DNA of 64,000 nt from Chitinophagaceae bacterium IBVUCB1. GTDB lineage: Bacteria > Bacteroidota > Bacteroidia > Chitinophagales > Chitinophagaceae. A program made the translations under genes and the position numbers. Of the stretch, positions 52,662 through 59,514 are shown piece after piece. The DNA lies in contig NFUW01000001.1 in NCBI GenBank assembly GCA_002127285.1, forward strand, positions 198,057 through 262,056, in the 5' to 3' direction. The stretch's first letter is position 1. The number at the start of each line of letters is the position of its first letter. The notes below the pieces were generated by a model. The model did not search any database and was not told where the DNA came from. It worked only from the letters and a program-made list of their open reading frames with translations.

Positions 52662-54599
52662 CTATTGTATATCGGCAAGCATAGCCTTAGCTTGCTCGTG
52701 TTGGGGATGCTTTTTTAATAAATGCAGCAAGTGCTTCCTTGCATTGCCATCGTTACCATTATTGTGTTGCCATACGGCAAGGTTAATGAGTGTTTGCGGA
52801 TAGTCAGGATTTAACTGCAGCGCACGCATCAGGTAATTATAAGCCATCGTATTATTGCCCTGTTGCATGTACAGGTATCCGATGTTTAAGTTCGCACTCA
52901 GATTGTCCGGATTTTCTTTCAATATGTACATAAACACATCTTGCGCTTCTTTTGTTCGCTTTAGTGTCAATAAACAATTAGCGTATTTGTTCTGAAAATC
53001 AAGCGATTGCGGCCATATTGCTACTGCACGCTGATACCATGCCAGTGCTTTACTTGCTTGTGCTGTATTGTAGTACGACTCGCCAATACGATAGCAAGCC
53101 CACGCATCTTTTACATTATCCGGTTGCAGTGCGGCAGCATATTGCACTACTTTATTAAAATCGTTCAGTAAAAAATAAGCGCGAATATAATCCCTGTTTT
53201 GTTTTTCGTTTGCTTCGCGTGGCTGTTCTTTGGCTAAGTATTTTAACGCAGAGTCTATCAACCCATTATTAGGATTATACCTTTCGTAAAACTCCATAAA
53301 TGCCCGCGCGGTAGTAATGGCATCGGGTTTATCGTTGTTGTAAGACTTCATACCCAGAAATGCGGTGATTTTACTTTTCGTTGCATCGTCTATCGGGCGT
53401 TTGCGTATATAATGGTCTGTTACGGCTACATGTGGTATGTCTATACTGCCATTGCGTGGCATGTGGCAGGTAATGCAGTCGTTGTTTTTTGCATTTCGCA
53501 ACGCTTCTTTTTCAGTACAAATTTGCGTGCCGGTAGTATGACAATTATTACATGCATTGATGTATTGTGTACGTGGTGTAAACTTCACACTCACATGGGG
53601 GTTGTGGCATGTGATGCAGCTCATTTTGGCAGATGTTACATAGCAATCGCTCTTCTTCATTCGCTCTACATGCGATGCCATAATCATCTTATCTTCCGCA
53701 CCCTCGTATTGCGGCATAAAAACATTCATCACTTCAGACAAGTGCATACCGGGGCGAAAGTCAAAAAACGTTTTATCATCATTAAGCACTGCTATGCCTT
53801 GTAAATGGCAACGCTGGCAGATGTTGTTTTGCAATTCTGTAGGCAGCCTGCGCGGGTTCACGATAGTATAATCGGGCCATTTAGAAGTATCTACGATATT
53901 GCCTGCCATTTTTTCTTTCACGTGCAAGCCCCCCGGCCCGTGGCATCGCTCGCAGTCTATGCCTGTTTTCAGGCTCACATATTTGTTTTGGCTGGTGGGC
54001 ACAAAATCGGGGTAGCCATTGTGGCAGGTCATACATTCCGACTCTATCAATCTTGTAAAACGGCTGCTGGCACCTTTTTCAAATCCGGGTGCAAGATCCC
54101 ATTGTTTTTTTTGTGTGTAAAATGTGATGGGTGCTTGATACAAATACCCGTTTTTACTGAAGATATGTGAGTTGGTATGTTGTCCCGAACCGATGATATA
54201 GTCAATCTTCTGCACCAGCAAATGCGTTGTATCGCCATCTATTATTCGATACTCTTTTACATACAGTGAATCGCCCTGCCAAAAGGGTTTGTAATAAAAA
54301 TCAAAATCTTTATCGTACACGGGTGCGTGTGTAAAATCAGCAGCAGATTTTTGTTTGGTGGCATAATGAAAAGATTGCCCCATACCTGTTTGTATGTATG
54401 TATTATACACCTCTGCATGGCAGCCTCGGCATGTTTCCATACCAACGTACTGTATGCTGGTGTCATATACATTATGCCATGCAGATACTCCTGATGTTTG
54501 TATAGTCTTTTCAGACGGGCTGCTGCAATAAAAAGCAGGCAGCGATACCGCTGCCACTGCCAGTAATATTAATATAGTCCGTATGGTGCGAGAAGACAT
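52662..54599 (-). CDS. Heptaheme cytochrome c with TPR tail
   Basis: A 645-residue secreted protein. The N-terminal two-thirds has seven CxxCH haem sites: CRGCH, CMTCH, CERCH, CQRCH, CITCH, CNNCH and CITCH, as in cytochrome c554-type multihaem proteins. The C-terminal third (from about residue 440) is tetratricopeptide repeats, for example AWYQRAVAIWPQ and NLNIGYLYMQQGNNTMAYNY. A signal segment precedes a cysteine (AFYCSS) that is not a standard lipobox. I use ATG 54599; an upstream TTG at 54608 falls inside the -7 box. The likely role is extracytoplasmic electron transfer with protein docking by the TPRs. Confidence 0.87.
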   Translation of the reverse strand: MSSRTIRTILILLAVAAVSLPAFYCSSPSEKTIQTSGVSAWHNVYDTSIQYVGMETCRGCHAEVYNTYIQTGMGQSFHYATKQKSAADFTHAPVYDKDFDFYYKPFWQGDSLYVKEYRIIDGDTTHLLVQKIDYIIGSGQHTNSHIFSKNGYLYQAPITFYTQKKQWDLAPGFEKGASSRFTRLIESECMTCHNGYPDFVPTSQNKYVSLKTGIDCERCHGPGGLHVKEKMAGNIVDTSKWPDYTIVNPRRLPTELQNNICQRCHLQGIAVLNDDKTFFDFRPGMHLSEVMNVFMPQYEGAEDKMIMASHVERMKKSDCYVTSAKMSCITCHNPHVSVKFTPRTQYINACNNCHTTGTQICTEKEALRNAKNNDCITCHMPRNGSIDIPHVAVTDHYIRKRPIDDATKSKITAFLGMKSYNNDKPDAITTARAFMEFYERYNPNNGLIDSALKYLAKEQPREANEKQNRDYIRAYFLLNDFNKVVQYAAALQPDNVKDAWACYRIGESYYNTAQASKALAWYQRAVAIWPQSLDFQNKYANCLLTLKRTKEAQDVFMYILKENPDNLSANLNIGYLYMQQGNNTMAYNYLMRALQLNPDYPQTLINLAVWQHNNGNDGNARKHLLHLLKKHPQHEQAKAMLADIQ

Positions 54600-54605
54600 G
54601 CCCTT

Positions 54606-54613
54606 CAAAAATA
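54606..54613 (-). promoter_or_regulatory. Promoter -7 box TATTTTTG for the cytochrome gene
   Basis: Minus-strand TAnnTTTG match ending six bases before the ATG at 54599, so the transcript is nearly leaderless. It sits in the 3' gap after tyrS. Confidence 0.6.
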
Positions 54614-54635
54614 AAGAAATAAGAGCAGCTATTGT

Positions 54636-55916
54636 TTAACTGAATATAGCCAGCGTGTAGTTTGATTTACCTTTTTGTATCAGCAGGTATTTATCATTCA
54701 ACAACTGGGCTGCTGTTAGTTTATGGTCTATCGCAGTCAGTTTTTCTTTATTGATGCTCACACCGCCACCTTGTATCATCTTGCGGGCTTCTCCTTTTGA
54801 TGGGAATACTTTGTTATCTGCCAAAAAGCTGAGAAAATCCGCACCCTCGCCATCAAGCATTTCTTTCGCAGCCGTTACCTGCGGCACGCCTTCCATCACT
54901 TCCAGCAGTTGTTTTTCGTTCAGCGAACGGAGCGCATCTACCGTACTTTGCCCAAAGAGTATCTCAGATGCTTTTTGTGCAAAAGCAAGGTCGGCCTCGC
55001 TATGTACCAATATGGTCAGTTCTTCTGCCAGTGCCTTTTGCAGCGCACGCAAGTGCGGAGCTTGTTGATGTTCAGCAATTAAGGCTTTAATTTCTTCAAC
55101 CGTCTTAAATGAGAAAGTAAATGCCATACGCTCTGCATCTGCATCAGGCAGTTTTAGCCAAAACTGGTAGAACTGATAAGGCGATGTTTTCTCTGCATCC
55201 AGCCACACATTGCCACTCTCGCTCTTGCCAAATTTGCTGCCATCGCTTTTGGTAATTAGCGGGCAGGTAGCCGCAAAAGCCTCGCTGCCACCTTTGCGGC
55301 GGATGAGTTCTGTACCCGTTACAATATTACCCCATTGGTCGGCACCGCCCATTTGCAGTTTTATATTGTGATGCTGGTTGAGGTAGTAAAAATCGTAGCC
55401 TTGTATCAGTTGGTACGAAAACTCCGTAAACGATAAGCCTGTTTCCAAACGTTTTTGTACAGAGTCTTTCGCCATCATGTAGCTTACTGTTATGTGCTTA
55501 CCTACATCGCGTATAAAATCAAGAAAGCCATAGTCTTTGAACCAATCATAATTATTTACCATCACTGCACTATTGGGGTGCTGCTCGTCAAAGTCCAGAA
55601 ATTTCTCTAATTGTTTTCTGATGCCATCGCAGTTTTTTTGCAGTGTTTCTTTGTCCAGCAGGTTGCGTTCTGCCGACTTGCCCGATGGGTCACCAATCAT
55701 ACCTGTAGCACCGCCAACCAAAGCATAAGGTTTGTGGCCTGCACGTTGCATACGCATCAGCAGGGTAATGGGCAATAAACTACCCACATGCAGGCTATCA
55801 GCCGTAGGGTCGAAACCGATATAGCCCGAAGTCATTTCTTTATTCAGTTGTTCCTGCGTGCCGGGCATTATGTCCTGTATCAAGCCCCTTTCCTGTAAGT
55901 CTTTTATTAAATCCAT
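54636..55916 (-). CDS. tyrS: Tyrosyl-tRNA synthetase
   Basis: Charges tRNA-Tyr. The 426-residue length and layout are typical of the bacterial TyrRS: the class I HIGH-like motif in [16 protein letters not shown] (about residues 34-49), [13 protein letters not shown] for tyrosine binding, the KMSKS-like loop [13 protein letters not shown] (about residues 232-244), and a C-terminal S4 RNA-binding domain ending in [12 protein letters not shown] full -7 box lies upstream. The gap between its stop and the cytochrome ATG is 36 bases and contains the cytochrome's promoter. Confidence 0.97.
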   Translation of the reverse strand: MDLIKDLQERGLIQDIMPGTQEQLNKEMTSGYIGFDPTADSLHVGSLLPITLLMRMQRAGHKPYALVGGATGMIGDPSGKSAERNLLDKETLQKNCDGIRKQLEKFLDFDEQHPNSAVMVNNYDWFKDYGFLDFIRDVGKHITVSYMMAKDSVQKRLETGLSFTEFSYQLIQGYDFYYLNQHHNIKLQMGGADQWGNIVTGTELIRRKGGSEAFAATCPLITKSDGSKFGKSESGNVWLDAEKTSPYQFYQFWLKLPDADAERMAFTFSFKTVEEIKALIAEHQQAPHLRALQKALAEELTILVHSEADLAFAQKASEILFGQSTVDALRSLNEKQLLEVMEGVPQVTAAKEMLDGEGADFLSFLADNKVFPSKGEARKMIQGGGVSINKEKLTAIDHKLTAAQLLNDKYLLIQKGKSNYTLAIFS

Positions 55917-55938
55917 TGTTTATATTATGCGAAGTCCG

Positions 55939-55946
55939 CAAAAATA
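55939..55946 (-). promoter_or_regulatory. Promoter -7 box TATTTTTG for tyrS
   Basis: Minus-strand TAnnTTTG match with a leader of about 22 bases to the ATG at 55916. Confidence 0.6.
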
Positions 55947-56160
55947 AGGTTTCCCTTGCAGCCTGCCACATCATTAAAGACTGATTAAAAAAACAGTACA
56001 ATATAATATGTCGCATGTTTATAATGCGTAGAAAGTCGCTACAGTAAAGTAATATATTGTATTATGTCTATATTTAATAAATTAGCTTACTGTCAGTCTT
56101 TTGTTTTTCAGAAATTGTTTCTATCTTTCGAATTGTATCCTTTAACAAAACTTTCAGGCT

Positions 56161-57066
56161 TTGAAACGTATTATACTATCGTTGGCTTTGGTTATACCCT
56201 TTTTAGCATCTGCACAGACGCACCATGAATTTGGTCTGAGTGCCGGAGCGGCTAATTACTACGGCGATTTGCAGAATAAGTTATACCCGAATTATGGCTT
56301 CAGGCCTATGGGTGGTTTGATGTATAAATACTTCTTCAACCCTAATCTGGGCATACGTTTTGGCGCAGCTTATTCAAACGTTACCGCGGCAGACAGCCTA
56401 TCGGATGTTCCGGTAAAAAGAGCACGCAATCTTCGTTTTGCAAGTAATATATTCGAGGTGCATGGTGGTTTTGAATTAAACCTCTTCCGTGTAGAGAAAG
56501 AGCGTATGAAGTTCAGCCCTTACATCTTTGGTGGCATAGCATTATTCCATTTCAACCCATATACAGATGGTATGCGTGGTGAGAAAGTATATCTGCGCGC
56601 ATTGGGGACTGAGGGGCAGGGCATACCTAACTACCCCGACCGTAAAGAATACAAACTAACCAATATGGCATTCCCTATAGGTGGTGGTTTGAAATTATTT
56701 GTAGGTAAAACATTCTTCATAGCGGCCGAAGCTGGCTTCCGTTATACGAATACAGATTATCTGGACGACGTGAGCAAGTCATATGTTAATCTCGACGTAC
56801 TGAAAGCATACAAAGGTCAACAATCGGTAGATCTTGCTTTCCGTGGCGATGAAATAAACAGGGTTTTCCATAGTGCAGACCAAGTGCCTACTACACCCAG
56901 CACTATACACAATCAGCAATATCCTGACTACAAATACCAGCGTGGCGATAGCAAGGCAAACGATTGGTATTATTTTACAAGCGTTACGGTTACCGTTTAT
57001 CTCGATGCTTTTGGCAATGTGAAGAAATACTGGCAAGCTGCTTGTCCTGCATTCCGCAGAAACTAA
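56161..57066 (+). CDS. DUF6089-like outer-membrane protein
   Basis: A 301-residue secreted protein with an apparent TTG start and a good signal peptide (MKRIILSLALVIPFLASAQ). The mature start HHEFGLSAGAANYYGDLQNK, with the GDLQ motif, and FSPYIFGGIALFHFNP, GGGLKLFVG match outer-membrane barrel proteins of the Bacteroidota family DUF6089. Function is unknown. No ATG in frame lies upstream before the frame becomes doubtful, hence TTG. It is a single-gene unit ending in a hairpin that also faces hisS. Confidence 0.78.
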   Translation: MKRIILSLALVIPFLASAQTHHEFGLSAGAANYYGDLQNKLYPNYGFRPMGGLMYKYFFNPNLGIRFGAAYSNVTAADSLSDVPVKRARNLRFASNIFEVHGGFELNLFRVEKERMKFSPYIFGGIALFHFNPYTDGMRGEKVYLRALGTEGQGIPNYPDRKEYKLTNMAFPIGGGLKLFVGKTFFIAAEAGFRYTNTDYLDDVSKSYVNLDVLKAYKGQQSVDLAFRGDEINRVFHSADQVPTTPSTIHNQQYPDYKYQRGDSKANDWYYFTSVTVTVYLDAFGNVKKYWQAACPAFRRN

Positions 57067-57091
57067 AATTGATACAATACTATATCATAAC

Positions 57092-57115
57092 AAAACCCCG
57101 CAAATGCGGGGTTTT
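57092..57115. terminator. Bidirectional terminator between the DUF6089-like gene and hisS
   Basis: AAAACCCCGC and GCGGGGTTTT form a perfect 10-base stem (57092-57101, 57106-57115) with loop AAAT; A and T runs on the outer ends serve both strands. Confidence 0.85.
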
Positions 57116-57140
57116 CTATTATTTTCTGTTACTGTTATCG

Positions 57141-58529
57141 TTAGCTAAGGATGTTTATAGCCTCAGTAATTGTAACTGATTGCTGACCGCCTGTTACAAA
57201 GTTTTTAATACTTATTTTGTTTTGCATTCTTTCGTCATCTCCCAATAGCAATACATAGGTAATGCCGCGCTTGTTGGCATACTTCATTTGCTTATCAAAT
57301 TTAGCAGCCTCAGGGTATATTTCAGCAGCTATGTTATTGGTACGTAGTTGTTGTAGTACTTGCAAAGCATACGTTTCGTTATCGCCGCCAAAATTCAGTA
57401 TCAATACATTGGCACCTGTCTGCAATGCCGGCGGAAACAGGTTTAGCTCTTCCATTACATCATATATCCTGTCTATACCAAACGATACACCCACACCCGA
57501 TAAATTTTTCAAACCAAAAAGACCAGTCAGGTCGTCGTAACGGCCGCCGCCGCCGATGCTGCCCATCTGTACGGCACGGCATACCACCTCTACAATCACA
57601 CCCGTATAATAATTAAGCCCGCGCGCAAGGCTGATATCAACTTCTATTGTTGACTGCCATGCAGCATCTTTTATTTGCTGATGGTATGCAAGGGTTTGCT
57701 TCAATTCATTTATGCCTTCTAAGCCAGTAGCACTATCAGCCATTATATTTGTAAGGGCAGCCAGTTTCTCGTTATTGTTACCGTTTACGTTGATGACTTT
57801 TTCTATTTGTGCTATGCCCTCATCTGCTATGCCTCTTTCCTGTAGTTCTTTTACAACACCATCCCAGCCAATTTTATCCAGCTTATCCAGTGCGATAGTA
57901 ATGTCCATCATTAATTCAGGTGTGCCACATATCTCTGCTAAACCAGCTAATAGCTTTCGGCTGTTAATTTTGATAGCTACTTGCGGCAACCCTAATTGCT
58001 GAAAAGCACTCTGATAAATACAAAGTAATTCCGCCTCGTTTATAAGGGATGTACTGCCTACTACATCTGCATCGCATTGCCAAAACTCCCTATAGCGACC
58101 TTTTTGCGGGCGGTCTGCACGCCACACTGGCTGCATCTGGTATCGGCGAAAAGGGAAAGCCAGTTCGTGCTGGTGCATAACCACATAGCGGGCAAAAGGT
58201 ATGGTAAGGTCGTAGCGTAGCGCTCGTTCCGTTACGATAGGAGAAGATACAGAGCGCTCCAGTATCCTTGTCCATTCTGCATTCAGTTTTTCTTTGTCTG
58301 CATCTTTCTTCTCGTGCAGGCCGTTGTTCAGTATTTTAAATATCAGCCTGTCACCTTCCTCTCCGTACTTGCCTGTTAGTGTAGCTAAGTTCTCCATTGC
58401 AGGTGTTTCCAATGGCTGAAAACCATATAGCTCGAATATGTTGCGCAGCGTATTAAATATGTACTGTCGCTTGCGTACTTCCGCAGGCGAAAAATCTCTT
58501 GTTCCTTGTGGTATTGCAGGTTTCGACAT
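57141..58529 (-). CDS. hisS: Histidyl-tRNA synthetase
   Basis: Class II synthetase that charges tRNA-His. The 462-residue protein starts with the signature PQGTRDFSPAEVRKRQYIFN (residues 7-26), has motif 2 FPFRRYQMQPVWRADRPQ, the histidine-A region LARGLNYYTGVIVEVVC, the motif GSIGGGGRYDDLTGLFG and the arginine-containing GVSFGIDRIYDVME of motif 3, and a C-terminal anticodon domain. The phosphatase gene ends ten bases upstream, and an AAGGA sequence is found there, so the two are co-transcribed. Confidence 0.97.
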   Translation of the reverse strand: MSKPAIPQGTRDFSPAEVRKRQYIFNTLRNIFELYGFQPLETPAMENLATLTGKYGEEGDRLIFKILNNGLHEKKDADKEKLNAEWTRILERSVSSPIVTERALRYDLTIPFARYVVMHQHELAFPFRRYQMQPVWRADRPQKGRYREFWQCDADVVGSTSLINEAELLCIYQSAFQQLGLPQVAIKINSRKLLAGLAEICGTPELMMDITIALDKLDKIGWDGVVKELQERGIADEGIAQIEKVINVNGNNNEKLAALTNIMADSATGLEGINELKQTLAYHQQIKDAAWQSTIEVDISLARGLNYYTGVIVEVVCRAVQMGSIGGGGRYDDLTGLFGLKNLSGVGVSFGIDRIYDVMEELNLFPPALQTGANVLILNFGGDNETYALQVLQQLRTNNIAAEIYPEAAKFDKQMKYANKRGITYVLLLGDDERMQNKISIKNFVTGGQQSVTITEAINILS

Positions 58530-58539
58530 AATTAGTTCC

Positions 58540-58995
58540 TTACTTATATTTTTCTATAATGGCGTTGCAGGTTTGGTCTATCAATTCATACACGGGCAGG
58601 TATCCGTCTTCGTCTCCATACCATGGGTCTGGTACAGATTGGTTTGAATCCGGATGTAACTCATTTACAAATAACGCTACTTTACCCATGTCCGTCCCAT
58701 GCCCGCCTATATGTTTTATCTCATCATATACATCTGCTGCCATCGCGTATATTTTATCAAACTGGTCGAAGTCGTTTTTGGTAAACTTCCTTGCACGCTG
58801 CTTAGATATATCAATGCCATTTGCAAGGCAAACTTTTTGAGAATACCTGTGTGGTGGCTCGCCGATGTGGTACGACTCTGTACCAGCAGAATCTACTTTC
58901 CAGTCAAGCCCGTTTGTTTCAATCTTCCGCTGCATCAAACCCTCTGCTATGGGCGACCTGCAGATGTTTCCCAAGCATACCATTAATATACGCAT
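58540..58995 (-). CDS. Low-molecular-weight protein tyrosine phosphatase
   Basis: A 151-residue cytosolic phosphatase. The catalytic P-loop VCLGNICRSPIAEG sits at residues 6-19 with Cys7 and Arg13 in CX5R; the general acid is the aspartate in PDPWYGDEDGY near residue 122. I chose the ATG at 58995 because the TTG opening the frame at 59013 lies inside the -7 box. Wzc-type tyrosine kinases are usual substrates of this family, and such a kinase is present at 16865, but they are 40 kb apart, so that link is inference. Confidence 0.92.
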   Translation of the reverse strand: MRILMVCLGNICRSPIAEGLMQRKIETNGLDWKVDSAGTESYHIGEPPHRYSQKVCLANGIDISKQRARKFTKNDFDQFDKIYAMAADVYDEIKHIGGHGTDMGKVALFVNELHPDSNQSVPDPWYGDEDGYLPVYELIDQTCNAIIEKYK

Positions 58996-59010
58996 ACTGC
59001 CTAAAGTGTG

Positions 59011-59042
59011 CAAAAATACCCTATTTACCTGCTTTCTTCAAA
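59011..59042 (-). promoter_or_regulatory. Promoter of the phosphatase-hisS unit
   Basis: Minus-strand -7 TATTTTTG (59011-59018) and -33 TTTG (59039-59042) are 20 bases apart. The phosphatase ATG is 15 bases downstream of the -7 box. Confidence 0.65.
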
Positions 59043-59054
59043 CATTCAGACATT

Positions 59055-59094
59055 AAAAGAAGAAGCCCTGCAATATTGCGGGGCTTCTTCTTTT
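59055..59094 (-). terminator. Hairpin terminator of the small gene at 59112-59381
   Basis: AAAAGAAGAAGCCC (59055-59068) pairs with GGGCTTCTTCTTTT (59081-59094); the inner GCAATATTGC extends the stem. A T-run follows on the minus strand. Confidence 0.8.
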
Positions 59095-59111
59095 AAAAAC
59101 GTTATAGCTCA

Positions 59112-59381
59112 TCATACTTTCAACGTGTATTGCTCTACAGATGAGTGGATGATTTTACGAAATTCGTTTGTAACACCATCAAGGTCCACATCTTTATCAT
59201 CACGAATTTTTTTGATGATGTTGATAGCTGCAGTCATCAATGTTACATTGATGTATTGCATGTTATTAATCATGCTACCCAGATAATCGTAAGAATTCAG
59301 GGCTTGTTCTCTGATTTGTTTTTTAACAACAAACTGCGCCATGCGGGCAAATGCTGCTATCTTTCTCTCCTGGTTGTTCAT
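59112..59381 (-). CDS. Small protein of unknown function (89 residues)
   Basis: An 89-residue, mostly alpha-helical cytosolic protein without signal peptide or membrane segment. I do not recognise a family. It begins at ATG 59381; the frame is open to 59444, but those codons lie within the promoter region. Its promoter is the striking part: the same layout as that of the pilin-like gene at 62491, including four phased repeats. A strong hairpin ends it, so it is a single-gene unit probably controlled together with the surface-fibre genes. Confidence 0.7.
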   Translation of the reverse strand: MNNQERKIAAFARMAQFVVKKQIREQALNSYDYLGSMINNMQYINVTLMTAAINIIKKIRDDKDVDLDGVTNEFRKIIHSSVEQYTLKV

Positions 59382-59412
59382 AAAATATTGTTTTGTTGTT
59401 TGTTTGATGCTA

Positions 59413-59496
59413 CAAATATGCCCTATGCATATATACCAATGCAAAAAACATGCCTTTGTTAACGCCCGTTTTGCAAGCGGTTAACAAGTAATTAAC
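59413..59496 (-). promoter_or_regulatory. Promoter and phased repeat array, copy A
   Basis: Minus-strand -7 CATATTTG (59413-59420), 21-base spacer, -33 TTTG (59442-59445), 12 bases, then repeats beginning at 59458 (GTTAAC), 59469 (TTTTGC, degenerate), 59480 (GTTAAC) and 59491 (ATTAAC), each 11 bases apart. All distances equal those of copy B at 63089-63172. Confidence 0.7.
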
Positions 59497-59514
59497 AAGT
59501 GATATACAACCGTC

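Noticed and set aside
55997-56061. Inverted words TACAATATA / TATATTGTA upstream of the DUF6089-like gene
   Set aside because: Nine-base AT-only match 47 bases apart is expected by chance in AT-rich intergenic DNA.
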